Shown here piece by piece: positions 31,638-40,533 of a stretch of DNA of 64,000 nucleotides (positions within the stretch are counted from its first letter, which is position 1; each line of letters opens with the position of its first letter). A program made the translations under genes and the position numbers. This DNA is from JAVZLH01 sp049700435 (lineage in GTDB: Archaea > Thermoproteota > Bathyarchaeia > Bathyarchaeales > Bathycorpusculaceae). The notes under the pieces are model-generated. The model was not told the DNA's origin. It saw only the letters and a list, made by a program, of their open reading frames with translations, and did not search any database. The stretch covers positions 1-64,000 of the forward strand of contig JBNAVK010000003.1 in the NCBI GenBank assembly GCA_049700435.1, in the 5' to 3' direction.

Positions 31638-33494
31638 TTAGGCAATGAGTTCTCTCAAAGGCTTTTTCATAAAATTGGTTGCTGGGTAGAGACTAAAGAC
31701 GAAAATAAGGGTTAATGCGCCTAAGAGGCATCCGGCTATTTGGATGACGGTTAAGCCCGTGACGACGGGTTCCGGAATCAAAATCAGCAAGGTTATGATT
31801 ACCCCAAGTTCTATTCCAACCGCGCAGCTTGAAAGCAAAACTGTTAGGCTTTGCAAAGCCACTATCGCCAGAACGGTTTTTGGTTTAGCCCCTAAAACCC
31901 TTAAAATTCCAAATTCTTGTCTTTGCTCGGCTACAGCCAACATCACATATCCGATTAGGCAAAGAGCCGCAGATGCCAGAGAGAAAATTGGCAAGAACAT
32001 TATTGTAGACCAAATAAAGCCCAAAAAGCCTAGATTTTTGTCTAATATTTCGTTGAGTTCGACAACTTCAAAATCTGAGTTTGCGTTTCTTACAAGCGTT
32101 GTTACATGGTCTAAAACTTCTGTGGGGTTGGCTGAGGTTATTTTTGCTAGGAGAATGTTTGGTTTTGATGTTCCAGTTATGTTCTGCAGGGTTTGTAAGG
32201 GAACGTAAGTGACGTTTCCGCTGTTTATTGGGTCTAGGCAGACGCCAACTATGCTGAGGCTTTTGCTGAACAACATTATTTTCTGGTATAGTGGTAATTC
32301 AAATATTTTTTCCGCAAGAGAATCGCCGATAAACGCTTCATAAGCCTCACTATTTTCTAGAAGTTTTCCTTCATAAAACCATTCGTTTAAGGCCTTTCCT
32401 GGTTCAACGCCGATTACTATGGATTCGCCTTCTCTGTTATCGCCGACTTCTTTAGTTCCGCCAGTTGTTTCGCTAAGTATGTAGCCTTGAATTTCTTTAA
32501 TGTGCGCTTGCAGCATTAGTCTCTGTTCGATGGTTATGTTTTCATTCATTAGGCTTATCTGGTTTAAGAGAGTTTCTGGCATCAGATACTTTTCATCAGT
32601 GTAATTAAACTGTGGAACTGCCTTGTTTTCAGAAAATTTTGATAAAAGAAGCTTGTATTGGTTGCACACTTCACGATGCCCTATAAGCAGTACGTCCCTG
32701 CCAACAGCCTTTTCAACCCAGTTCCTCGTTGTTTGGTCAGCAATTATTCCCCCAGCAATAGTTACTGTTGAAAGAATGAAAACTACTATTAGGCATAGAG
32801 CTACTCTTATAGTTGCTGACTTGCGGCGGAACAAGCTTCTAGAGACAATTTTAATTGTCAAATCCCTCTTAATTACTTTGAATTCTGGCGGCTTCGTTAA
32901 CCCAAAATATTGTGTTGGCGAGATGGCTTTTGCTGGCTCAATTTTTGTTGTATCAAGAACCGGTTTTAAACCAAAAATTATTGCAAGAGCAAAAAACAGC
33001 AAGAAGACCTGAACGAGAAGCCAAACATCAAAAGATGCTTGTGGAACCTGCATTCCAAAATTACCTAGCAGGCTTGTTAAAGCAAAATCTGCTAAAACTC
33101 CGAGGAGCACTCCGAAGAAGCAGCCGAGAAAAGCCATTATTAGGAGTTCAGTTAGGAAATAGCCGAAAATGAGGTTGTTTGGACAGCCTGCTGCCTTCAT
33201 TAAACCAATATCCCTAGTTCGTTGAGACATCATGGCAAAAGCCATGAAGGAAACTATTACAACCCCGACGATGAAGATTAGAATTCCTATGAAGTACATG
33301 AACTGCAAGAAAATCTTTGAAAAACTCACCGTCAAAATGTTTTCAGTTCTCGTGAAAATTCCAAACCCCAGTTTTTCCCCAAAAAGAATTAGGAAAATGC
33401 TTGACGCCACACATAATGTTAAGCTGATGATGGCGAGGCTTGTCTGCAATTTCCTCCTAAGCAAATCTTTTATTGGGAAAAAGGTTTCACTCAT
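31638..33494 (-). CDS. MacB/FtsX-family ABC transporter permease
   Basis: A 618-residue membrane protein with two FtsX units. The first has three membrane helices near residues 60-190 (FMAFAMMSQRTRDIGLMKAAGCPNNLI), and the last three helices lie at ~500-600 (AVAEQRQEFGILRVLGAKPKTVLAI). A large extracellular domain (~250-480) lies between them after a central helix near 230. The conserved RxxDIGLMKAxG and QxxEFGILRxxG coupling helices are typical of LolCE/MacB proteins. It overlaps its ATPase gene by 8 bases. Such systems export or extract lipoproteins, peptides or drugs. The substrate is unknown. Confidence 0.87.
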   Translation of the reverse strand: MSETFFPIKDLLRRKLQTSLAIISLTLCVASSIFLILFGEKLGFGIFTRTENILTVSFSKIFLQFMYFIGILIFIVGVVIVSFMAFAMMSQRTRDIGLMKAAGCPNNLIFGYFLTELLIMAFLGCFFGVLLGVLADFALTSLLGNFGMQVPQASFDVWLLVQVFLLFFALAIIFGLKPVLDTTKIEPAKAISPTQYFGLTKPPEFKVIKRDLTIKIVSRSLFRRKSATIRVALCLIVVFILSTVTIAGGIIADQTTRNWVEKAVGRDVLLIGHREVCNQYKLLLSKFSENKAVPQFNYTDEKYLMPETLLNQISLMNENITIEQRLMLQAHIKEIQGYILSETTGGTKEVGDNREGESIVIGVEPGKALNEWFYEGKLLENSEAYEAFIGDSLAEKIFELPLYQKIMLFSKSLSIVGVCLDPINSGNVTYVPLQTLQNITGTSKPNILLAKITSANPTEVLDHVTTLVRNANSDFEVVELNEILDKNLGFLGFIWSTIMFLPIFSLASAALCLIGYVMLAVAEQRQEFGILRVLGAKPKTVLAIVALQSLTVLLSSCAVGIELGVIITLLILIPEPVVTGLTVIQIAGCLLGALTLIFVFSLYPATNFMKKPLRELIA

Positions 33495-34176
33495 TTAGGC
33501 TAACCAGCCTGCCATCTTCCAAATGCAGCTTTTGATCCGCCAACTGAATTATTTGCGTGTCGTGAGTTGCGACAATGATTGTTTTTCCGGCGTCTTTTAA
33601 TTTAACGAGTATTTCAACAATCTTCTGGCTTGTTTTTGCATCAAGGTTTCCAGTTGGTTCATCAGCCAAAAGCAGAGGCGGGTCATTCGCTAGTGCCCTT
33701 GCAAAGGCTACACGTTGTTGCTCTCCACCGCTGAGCTGCGATGGGAAATGGTTTGCTCTATGCTGTAAACCAACAAGTTCCAGCAACTCCTCAACACGCT
33801 TAGTTATTTGTTCTTCGGGCTTTCGCGTCCACTCCATTGGAAAAGCAACATTCTCAGCAACCGTTAATGTAGAAATGAGATTGTAGGATTGAAAGACAAA
33901 ACCAACTTTGTTACAGCGGAAATCAGCCAGAAAATCCTCGTCTTTAACACTCAAATCTTCTCCAAAAACAAAGATTTTACCGCTTGCGGGCTTGTCGATT
34001 CCCCCAATAATGTTTAAGAGCGATGTTTTTCCAGAACCAGAAGGACCGTTTATAGCTACAAACTCGCCGTTTTCGACTTTAAAATTCACGTTTTTTAATG
34101 CTTCAACCTTCACATCTCCAACTTCATATTCCTTGCATAAACTGGAGGCGAGAACTGCAAAATTCTTGTTCTTCAT
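33487..34176 (-). CDS. MacB/LolD-type ABC transporter ATP-binding protein
   Basis: A 229-residue ATPase with Walker A GPSGSGKTS (near residue 43), LSGGEQQRVAFARAL signature, Walker B PLLLADEPTGNLD and switch VATHD. These match the LolD/MacB subfamily and the permease that follows with an 8-base overlap. The ATG at 34176 directly abuts the stop of hjc upstream (TAG-ATG), so hjc, ATPase and permease are translated from one message. Confidence 0.92.
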   Translation of the reverse strand: MKNKNFAVLASSLCKEYEVGDVKVEALKNVNFKVENGEFVAINGPSGSGKTSLLNIIGGIDKPASGKIFVFGEDLSVKDEDFLADFRCNKVGFVFQSYNLISTLTVAENVAFPMEWTRKPEEQITKRVEELLELVGLQHRANHFPSQLSGGEQQRVAFARALANDPPLLLADEPTGNLDAKTSQKIVEILVKLKDAGKTIIVATHDTQIIQLADQKLHLEDGRLVSLNE

Positions 34177-34614
34177 CTACTTTAGGCTCCCGTGTTGTAG
34201 GTTGAAGTTCCCTCTATCCCTTTTTAGGATTCTTGCCTTTTCCGGAAGCTTGCCCTTTTCCCATTCTCTCCAAGCAATTTCCTTAAAAATCCATCTTTTG
34301 CCCAGGTGGGCTGCGAGGACAGCGTGCTTATACTCCTTGTCCAAGGGGATAAGTTCTTCTAGAAACCTGAAAAGTTTCTCGATTTGTTGTTTGGGAAAGT
34401 AAGCGTAGTAGCTAGCGTTTTTAACCTCAAACGCGTACATGTGTGCTCCTTTTCTTGCGATTATGTCTGGAAGCGGATTTAGGCTTGGATTGCTCACTGG
34501 AACGCGTACGGCGTTGAAGCCATTTTTCGTCAAAAGTTTTACAAGAACGTTTTCGCTGTAGAACCCTCTTTTGCGCCACCTGCGAATTTCGTCTTTGTCA
34601 ACTTCCCTAACCAT
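34177..34614 (-). CDS. hjc: Holliday junction resolvase Hjc
   Basis: A 145-residue endonuclease that resolves four-way DNA junctions in archaeal recombination. It has the catalytic order of Hjc: the N-terminal Glu of SENVLVKLLTKNGF, LPDIIARKG and FEVKN (D and E-x-K). Hjc family length is 120-150. ATG at 34614. It is unexpectedly the first gene of a message with an ABC exporter. Confidence 0.88.
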   Translation of the reverse strand: MVREVDKDEIRRWRKRGFYSENVLVKLLTKNGFNAVRVPVSNPSLNPLPDIIARKGAHMYAFEVKNASYYAYFPKQQIEKLFRFLEELIPLDKEYKHAVLAAHLGKRWIFKEIAWREWEKGKLPEKARILKRDRGNFNLQHGSLK

Positions 34615-34709
34615 ACTTTTCTTGCGCTCCGCCAGCGGAACACACTATTGTAGAAATTAGAATGCATAATAAGTTTCTCCCTTTCCCAGTTTTTGCAGCA
34701 GATTTAGGT

Positions 34710-34810
34710 GTTTGGTTGATGCTTTTGTATACAGGGTCTGCGTAATTCCACATGGTGAATTTTGGTGAAACATAATTTCGCTTAGTAATACCAGCATCAC
34801 TTAATCCACA
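34710..34810 (-). repeat. left arm of a diverged ~100-base inverted repeat
   Basis: Read on the minus strand, 34732-34710 is GTATACAAAAGCATCAACCAAAC, identical over 23 bases to 38092-38114 on the plus strand. GGTATTACT (34792-34784, minus) is also shared, at the same distance of 51 bases, with ATGTxTCACCAxxATxCACCA between them. It occupies the spacer upstream of hjc and downstream of lonB. This spacer shows no other feature beyond a non-conserved 48-codon frame. Confidence 0.65.
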
Positions 34811-34890
34811 AAGCTTGGTCAGTTCATGTTGTAAAAAGCGAAAATATTAGGCGCTTAGCCTAGGAAAAAAGAGGGAACAAATCTTTTCGT

Positions 34891-37170
34891 CTAGGATTTT
34901 CTGCGCCTATACGTTTGGGTCCAAACTTTGATGGATGGTTTCTCAACAAGGCATTCTTTTAAATAATCGTCCAGCATGGCTGCTGGAACAACCTCTATTT
35001 TGTAGTCTCTGGGATCTATAGAGTGCATATAATTTTTTTGAGGGATAACAACTTTCTTAAAGCCCCAAGCTTCCGCAGCCTTGATTTTCTCGTAAACCCC
35101 GCCTACGGCAGTTACTTGTATGGAGTCTCCGACGCCTAGGTTTATTTCGCCAGTTACAGCAACATCCTGCCTTATGGGTTTCCCCTCAATCAACGAGCAT
35201 AACAGAATAGCCATTGTTACGCCCGCAGATGGACCGTCAACTCCATAAGACTGCGCGAAGTCTATATGCGTCAAATAGTCTTGAGCTATGTCAATACCGT
35301 ATTTCTGCAATATGACACTTCTAACTTTGGATATGCTGTCTGCGATGAAACTTTGTCCCTTAGCCACACCTGTCACTTTGTAGTATCCCTTAAACGGGTA
35401 ATTCCTCGGAAGCTCGCTTTTCTTAACCATATACGCTCTCACGCACAAGACGCTTCCAGTCATTTCGCCACTGTACGGGTCTCTAACAACCGCCAAGCCA
35501 TGAATCTGTCCAAGTTTGGCTCCTTCAGGCTTAATTTCAAGCAGTTTACCCCTCTCGTTCATTTCATGCTCAAGAATTTGCCTCTGAATTGTCTTACAAT
35601 GATGTTCGATGGCTTCTCTAACATGACGCCTCTCAACAACCTTGCAACCTTCGTTCATGGCGAGGGTTGCAGCCGTCTTTATAATGGAAATTAGGGGTCT
35701 AAACCTCGTTGTCAACGCGTCTCTCTTGTTGCTTCTCCGCCTTCCCTCCTCCACTATTTCTTGGCACGCTTCCCTACTGAATGGAATGAGGTTAAAGCGC
35801 TTAACCTCCTGCGCTATGAACTGCACATACTTTCGCCTGTTTTCCAAAGTGTTCGGCATGTCATTGTTCATCCTCACAACTTTTCCATACCCGTAGATGC
35901 GGTCCATGAGGGCTGGGTGGATTTGGCTTATGCTGTCGAAGTTTCCTGCGCCGACAAGAAAGGTTATTGCTGGAGCGGGTTCTGTTGAAACAGCCATGGC
36001 TGCCGTGTCTCCTCCGTGCCAGCGTCCCCGCAGCGTTATGGGTAATTGTCCTTCCTCAAGAACCGTTAGCAGTGTGATTGCCTCTTCTTGGTCAAGGTTC
36101 TTTATCTCATCAATGTATAAAATGCCAAGAGACGCAATGTGGACATCTCCGGCTGTAACCCGCTGATGCTCAGGAGTGCCCAACCCGCCAGTTTGATAGG
36201 GGTCCCACGCTATCGAGCCGAAAAGTTGGGCGCTTCTATGCCCTGTTGCGTCAACAAAAGGCGCGTGTCCAGAGCTATTATCAACTAGAAGTTTTGGAAC
36301 CTCTGTTTGTTGGGCTCCTCCAATGCCTTTTAAGTTGCCTAGCCCGCCGAGTTTCGAGAACCACCATATGAAGACTCCGAAGAAGATTAGGCTCCCGCCT
36401 GGGATAAATGTTATTGGGACTAAGCCAACGAATTTTCCGATAATGTAGTCTACAAAGTTATTGTTGTAGTATTCTTGGAGTGGTTCTCCAAAATACATTG
36501 AGTTTGCGTTCCATGTTTGCCACGCTTGATACATAAAATAGAAGCCTAAAGATATTAGGAGCAGCCCCATCAATATCAAGAAAATTTGCAGCGCCTTAAG
36601 CCCAACTTTGGTTACAAACTTTCTCTTAAGTTCTTTAAGCTGCTCCACCTGCAAAATCTTTTTTCCTTCCCCAGCCTTGTGAATCGAAACTTTAGGTTGG
36701 CTTGGCAACGCCGAATTCTTCCAACACAAAACATCAAAAAGCTTTATGCCATTTTCCTTGTAAACCTGTGTAAGCTTTTCTGCAAGAGCCCTCCCAATGA
36801 GAGATTTGCCAGTTCCAGGGTCTCCCAAAAGTAAGAGATAAGGTCCAGGGCTTATGACTGTTTTTGCTGAAGGCTTAGGTTTGTCTGGATGGCTCCAACT
36901 TTCATACCATTTTGTTTTTTCAAGCCATTTGAGTTTGTGTACCCACTCGTCTAGGCAGAGGAAGCATTCTTTTAGGGCTTGTTCTTGTCCTATAACCCAG
37001 TTTATTAAATTGTCGTCAACTGGGAAGCCTTCTGTGCTTTTGAATTTGCCCCAGTTCCACTTGACCCTGACCGTTCGTCCACTTACACTCCTCTCGAATA
37101 CTTCAACGCCTTCTCCAAAATGGTCGGTGGTCAAGCATGGCACCTTTAATGTCTCTACCAGAACAAGCAC
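34891..37170 (-). CDS. lonB: membrane-anchored ATP-dependent protease LonB
   Basis: A 759-residue archaeal Lon protease that degrades unfolded and regulatory proteins at the inner face of the membrane. It has Walker A GDPGTGKS (116-123) and two membrane helices inserted in the AAA domain (about 190-217 and 248-272). Walker B is ILYIDEIKNL, followed by sensor regions and the protease domain with the Ser648-Lys695 dyad (GPSAG and VYEKIKAA). LonB is usually 620-700 residues; the extra length lies in the N-terminus and the loop before the first helix. Start GTG at 37170. It has its own 500-base upstream spacer. Confidence 0.94.
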   Translation of the reverse strand: MLVLVETLKVPCLTTDHFGEGVEVFERSVSGRTVRVKWNWGKFKSTEGFPVDDNLINWVIGQEQALKECFLCLDEWVHKLKWLEKTKWYESWSHPDKPKPSAKTVISPGPYLLLLGDPGTGKSLIGRALAEKLTQVYKENGIKLFDVLCWKNSALPSQPKVSIHKAGEGKKILQVEQLKELKRKFVTKVGLKALQIFLILMGLLLISLGFYFMYQAWQTWNANSMYFGEPLQEYYNNNFVDYIIGKFVGLVPITFIPGGSLIFFGVFIWWFSKLGGLGNLKGIGGAQQTEVPKLLVDNSSGHAPFVDATGHRSAQLFGSIAWDPYQTGGLGTPEHQRVTAGDVHIASLGILYIDEIKNLDQEEAITLLTVLEEGQLPITLRGRWHGGDTAAMAVSTEPAPAITFLVGAGNFDSISQIHPALMDRIYGYGKVVRMNNDMPNTLENRRKYVQFIAQEVKRFNLIPFSREACQEIVEEGRRRSNKRDALTTRFRPLISIIKTAATLAMNEGCKVVERRHVREAIEHHCKTIQRQILEHEMNERGKLLEIKPEGAKLGQIHGLAVVRDPYSGEMTGSVLCVRAYMVKKSELPRNYPFKGYYKVTGVAKGQSFIADSISKVRSVILQKYGIDIAQDYLTHIDFAQSYGVDGPSAGVTMAILLCSLIEGKPIRQDVAVTGEINLGVGDSIQVTAVGGVYEKIKAAEAWGFKKVVIPQKNYMHSIDPRDYKIEVVPAAMLDDYLKECLVEKPSIKVWTQTYRRRKS

Positions 37171-37674
37171 GTGAACAATTAAAGACGTTATTTCAAAATA
37201 GGCAATATGAAAAAAATAATAACATCAAACTAGTGTCAACTAGCGATAGCCTTTCGAAAAACCCAAATAAAAATTAAAACCAATTTAATCCTCCCTTTTC
37301 TAGTTAAAGACATTTTATTTGCTTGTTTTTCATCGAAACATACTAGACGCAAAAATTGCAGAATCAGCATCAGCAAACCTAAAAATAAAAAGCCAATTTT
37401 AAGCCGAAAAATTAAAAATAAGCCTTTTCCAGCCTTCTCAACTCAGCCATTAAACAGCAAGCATGGAGTTAACCGCGGCCTCATAAAGAAACTGTCGAAA
37501 ATCTCCATACCAAATAAAAGCCGATATAGTTCGTAAATGCTTCGAAAATTTCGGGTGTGAAAGCTTATGCCCCTTGTGGTGGTTGGGTTGTTTACATAAG
37601 TTGGATGTGTAGTTAAGAGTAGTGCATCGTAACGTTTAATACACTTTTTGCAACTAATTCTGTTGGTTGCAGAT
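37171..37674. other. 504-base AT-rich intergenic region
   Basis: The spacer between lonB (minus) and a small membrane gene (plus) is about 68 percent A+T by eye. It holds AAAATTAAAA runs around 37270-37420 and TTTAATAC near 37635, a possible TATA box for the plus-strand gene. I see no convincing protein frame, tRNA or repeat in it. Confidence 0.35.
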
Positions 37675-37986
37675 ATGGGTCTTATAGGTAATTTCACAAA
37701 GGGTTTTCTCGTATTGACAGTTGCCTTTTGGATTTTTCTTATCGTTGAGTTTGCCGTGATGGGTCAGCTGGCTGTGGCTTTGTTTCTGTTCCTCGGTTTT
37801 CTTATTCCCCTAGGCATTGTTGTCTACTGGTATTGGAAAGATAAGAAAAGACTTAGCCAGGTCTTAAGTTTTCACCAGGTTTTTGCGATGTCGCATCTTT
37901 TAGAAAATGGGCTTTTCGCTGGCTTATTTTGCATGGATGGTCAAACTTGTCTTGTTTACTGTAGGCTAAGTGGCTCACATTTTTAA
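37675..37986 (+). CDS. small membrane protein, unknown
   Basis: A 103-residue frame from ATG at 37675, with two strong membrane helices (about 10-27 and 30-52), then KDKKRLSQV. The C-terminal 45 residues (including ENGLFAGLFCMDGQTCLVYC) look less protein-like and may be read-through past a decayed end. Not recognised. It lies inside the segment bracketed by the inverted repeat. Confidence 0.45.
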   Translation: MGLIGNFTKGFLVLTVAFWIFLIVEFAVMGQLAVALFLFLGFLIPLGIVVYWYWKDKKRLSQVLSFHQVFAMSHLLENGLFAGLFCMDGQTCLVYCRLSGSHF

Positions 37987-38011
37987 AATCTTGACGTTGA
38001 AGTTTCACTTT

Positions 38012-38114
38012 TTGGTGGCTTCAGTAAAATTGGTATTACTTTATTTTTAATGTATCACCAGCATCCACCAAACGTTAAGCTCTAAACCCCCGTATACAAA
38101 AGCATCAACCAAAC
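38012..38114 (+). repeat. right arm of a diverged ~100-base inverted repeat
   Basis: GGTATTACT (38032-38040), ATGTATCACCA...CACCA, and GTATACAAAAGCATCAACCAAAC (38092-38114) match, on the opposite strand, the arm at 34710-34810. Spacing of the two strongest blocks (51 bases) is the same in both arms. It lies just upstream of the acetyltransferase gene. The loop between arms is 3.2 kb and contains lonB and a small membrane gene. Confidence 0.65.
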
Positions 38115-38160
38115 TCACCAGTTTCAGCCCTTTTGAAAAAGGTTATGTGGCTCTAACGCT

Positions 38161-38721
38161 ATGCTAGAGCTTATGAAAACTGGAGAAATTATCCGGAAGT
38201 TTGTTGCCAAGGATGGTCGCAAAGTGGTTTTGAGAACTCTCAAGTGGGAGGATTTGGACGATTTGCTTGACTTTATTAATTCGCTTGTTGAGGAAGGCGC
38301 GAACATAATTAGAGCAGAGAAGGTTTCAAGGGAAGAGGAGATTGAATGGCTTTCAAGAATTTTTAGCCGCCAAGAAAAAGGCGAAGTTTTCTGTGTAGCC
38401 GCTGAGGTTGATGGGCATGTGATAGCTAATTCTGAAGTAGTGAAAGGAACTGGTTATTCCCGACATGTAGGCGTTATCGGTATCGCCATAAAGAAAGGAT
38501 TCAGAAGTATTGGTATAGGAACTGAGATGATGAGAGCATTAGAAGAACACGCCAGAAAAGTCGGCTTAAAGGTTTTGACTTTAACCGTTTTCGCAAACAA
38601 CCAACACGCCATAAACCTCTATAAGAAAATGGGGTTCGTCGAGACTGGACGGAACCCAAAAAGGTTTTTCAAAGACGGCGCCTACATAGACGAAATTATA
38701 ATGACAAGATTGCTAGAATAG
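38161..38721 (+). CDS. GNAT-family N-acetyltransferase
   Basis: A 186-residue acetyltransferase. The GNAT fold is shown by VVLRTLKWEDLDDLLDF, the acetyl-CoA loop IAIKKGFRSIGIGTEMM (R-x-x-G-I/x-G), and LTVFANNQHAINLYKKMGFVETG. Members of this subgroup acetylate N-termini of proteins or small amines; the substrate is not readable. ATG at 38161, or a second ATG four codons later. It is followed after 16 bases by a yjbQ-like gene with a strong ribosome site, probably one transcript. Confidence 0.85.
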   Translation: MLELMKTGEIIRKFVAKDGRKVVLRTLKWEDLDDLLDFINSLVEEGANIIRAEKVSREEEIEWLSRIFSRQEKGEVFCVAAEVDGHVIANSEVVKGTGYSRHVGVIGIAIKKGFRSIGIGTEMMRALEEHARKVGLKVLTLTVFANNQHAINLYKKMGFVETGRNPKRFFKDGAYIDEIIMTRLLE

Positions 38722-38737
38722 TGGGAGGTGAAGGGTT

Positions 38738-39151
38738 TTGCCGGACTTTAAAGTTTACAATACAACCTACAGCTTTTCCACGAAGGGTGAAATTGAGTTT
38801 GTAGACCTAACTGATAAGGTTCAGGAAGTGGTTTCAAAATCTGGAGTAAAAAATGGCATAGTTCATGTTTTCGCCCCGCACGCCACTGGCATATTAATTC
38901 TAACAGAAAGCGAATATGGCTTGCTGAACGACATAAAAGCTTTGTTGGAGAAGCTTGTTCCCAGAGGTGGCGCTTACATGCATCCATCAAACGCCCACTC
39001 CCACTTGAGGTCTATGCTTCTGCCGCCGGACAAAACCTTGCCAGTAATTAACGGACGTATAGAGTTTGGAACATGGCAGTCTCTGCTCTTTGTGGAGACT
39101 GATGTGCATCCTAGAAGAAGAACTGTAATAATCCAGGTGATGGGCGAATAA
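38738..39151 (+). CDS. YjbQ/UPF0047 family protein
   Basis: A 137-residue protein of the YjbQ family: FVDLTDKVQEVV, GIVHVFAPHATGILILTE, HPSNAHSHLRSMLLPPD, INGRIEFGTWQSLLFVETD and a terminal RRRTVIIQVMG. Conserved His residues in NAHSH form a metal-like site. Some members have weak thiamine-phosphate synthase activity in E. coli, but the true role is not settled. TTG at 38738 with GGAGGTGA upstream. Confidence 0.9.
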   Translation: MPDFKVYNTTYSFSTKGEIEFVDLTDKVQEVVSKSGVKNGIVHVFAPHATGILILTESEYGLLNDIKALLEKLVPRGGAYMHPSNAHSHLRSMLLPPDKTLPVINGRIEFGTWQSLLFVETDVHPRRRTVIIQVMGE

Positions 39152-39536
39152 GAAAGACGCCAAACTTGCCATGCTTTAATGACTGTTTAGCTATCGGCGT
39201 CTGCTTCGTTAGTCGTAAACTTTGAAACATATAAGTTTTACATCAAAGAATAAAAAGTACACATGTTTCAGTTTTTTCTTATTCTTATATTTTCAAGTTT
39301 TTTGCAAATTTTTTATATTCGCATCAAATTCGCACACGCAAAAATGTTGCAATTGATGGCTACCGCTCAAAAGTATGGTGAACTGCGCAGAATTTCATAG
39401 GGCATTTATGGTTTTTGGATGCGGATTCGTTCAACAAGTTCCAGTGAATTATGGAGGCAAGGAGCCCATAAGTTGGTATTTATAAGTTTCGTTTTGTTTC
39501 GTTTGGCGAAAGGTTTATTTGGTGCTCTACTCCTAG
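39152..39536. other. 385-base intergenic region upstream of the iron operon
   Basis: AT-rich spacer. TATTTATAAG (about 39476-39485) and AGGTTTATTT (about 39511-39520) are possible TATA boxes for dtxR. A further region of T-runs at 39250-39320 may terminate the yjbQ transcript. No protein frame or RNA gene recognised. Confidence 0.4.
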
Positions 39537-39558
39537 AAATTACGAGACCTCGTAATTT
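39537..39558. promoter_or_regulatory. 22-base perfect palindrome, DtxR-type operator
   Basis: AAATTACGAG (39537-39546) and CTCGTAATTT (39549-39558) are exact reverse complements around a 2-base centre. It lies two bases before the GTG of the DtxR gene and about 20-40 bases downstream of the likely TATA box, over the probable transcript start. Metal-loaded DtxR bound here would repress the dtxR-feoA-feoB message. Confidence 0.75.
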
Positions 39559-39560
39559 AG

Positions 39561-40247
39561 GTGTTTCCTTTGGCAACAGAAGTTTCCTATGAAGCAGAAG
39601 AATACGTTGAAGCAATATACAAACTTCAGAAACGCAGCGGCGTCGCTAAAACAAAGGAGTTAGCTGAAGAACTAAATGTTGTGCCCGGCTCCGTTACAAA
39701 CACAATTACACATCTGGAAAAACACGGTTTAGTTAAGCATGCGCCTTACAGAGGCGTTAAGCTTACCTCAAAAGGCGAAAAACTTGCCTTAGACATTATT
39801 AGAAGGCATAGGCTTGCGGAAAAACTGTTAACAGACGTATTAAACGCCGACTGGTGCGATGTCCACGAGAGCGCATGCAAACTTGAACACGTCCTAACAA
39901 AAGATGTGATAAAACTTTTGGAAAAGCGCTTGGAAAACCCGAAGTTTTGCCCGCATGGAAACCCCATACCATCAGAAGAAGGCTTGTTAGAGGAAGAGGA
40001 ATGCTGTCCGCTGACGGAAATGTCCCTGGACGAAACTGGCAGGATAGCCAAAATAACAAACGAAAAAAGAGAGAAACTTGTCTTGTTCGCAAGCAAAGGA
40101 ATAAAACCAGACGCACCAGTCCACATTGTCAGGCATCTGCGTTCTAGGCTTGTTCTGTGCGTTTCTGGAAAAGAATGCGCTTTAAGCTACGCGGACGCCG
40201 CAGACATTTGGGTCAAAACCACAGGGAGGAACAAGCATGCAATTTAG
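39561..40247 (+). CDS. DtxR/MntR-family metal-dependent regulator
   Basis: A 228-residue repressor. N-terminal winged helix (YEAEEYVEAIYKLQKRSGVAKTKELAEELNVVPGSVTNTITHLEKHGLV), then the metal-binding and dimer domain (LAEKLLTDVL, ESACKLEHVLTKDVIKLLEKRL, FCPHGNPIP), then a C-terminal FeoA-like SH3 region. It senses Fe2+ or Mn2+ and should repress the following iron-uptake genes, with which it overlaps. GTG at 39561 sits almost on the operator, implying a very short or absent leader; TTG three codons later is possible. Confidence 0.9.
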   Translation: MFPLATEVSYEAEEYVEAIYKLQKRSGVAKTKELAEELNVVPGSVTNTITHLEKHGLVKHAPYRGVKLTSKGEKLALDIIRRHRLAEKLLTDVLNADWCDVHESACKLEHVLTKDVIKLLEKRLENPKFCPHGNPIPSEEGLLEEEECCPLTEMSLDETGRIAKITNEKREKLVLFASKGIKPDAPVHIVRHLRSRLVLCVSGKECALSYADAADIWVKTTGRNKHAI

Positions 40248-40533
40248 GCACAGAGGGAAAAAATCCAAAATTGAAATCACAAATGAAGCTGTCTCCATAA
40301 TAAGCCTAAACGAAGGCGAAAAAGGCATAGTCTCCCACGCCGTCGGCGGATTTGGACTATTGCGCAGACTAGCAGAGATGGGATTAACACCGGGCGTTGA
40401 AGTTAAAGTCTTGAGGAAAGGACTTTTCAGTGGACCTGTGGAAATTGAGGTTAGAGGCGTAGCTCTTGCCCTCGGTCACGGCGTAGCCTCAAAGGTTTTT
40501 GTAAAACCGCTGAAGGATGCACCCAATGGCTAA
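40237..40533 (+). CDS. feoA: FeoA-type SH3 protein
   Basis: A 98-residue protein whose core is the FeoA SH3-like fold (EGEKGIVSHAVGGFGLLRRLAEMGLTPGVEVKVL...GPVEIEVRGVALALGHGVASKVFV). FeoA helps the FeoB iron transporter. It overlaps dtxR by 11 bases and feoB by 8, so the three are co-translated. ATG at 40237. Confidence 0.9.
   Translation: MQFRHRGKKSKIEITNEAVSIISLNEGEKGIVSHAVGGFGLLRRLAEMGLTPGVEVKVLRKGLFSGPVEIEVRGVALALGHGVASKVFVKPLKDAPNG

Noticed and set aside
34615..34846. Apparent open frame upstream of hjc, including MWNYADPVYKS
   Set aside because: It is in another frame than hjc, ends at TAG inside the hjc start (ATGGTTAG), and has no ribosome site; the region is better explained by the inverted repeat arm.
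37443..37697. 84-residue minus-strand frame
   Set aside because: No ribosome site or domain, and it overlaps the likely promoter and start of the plus-strand membrane gene.
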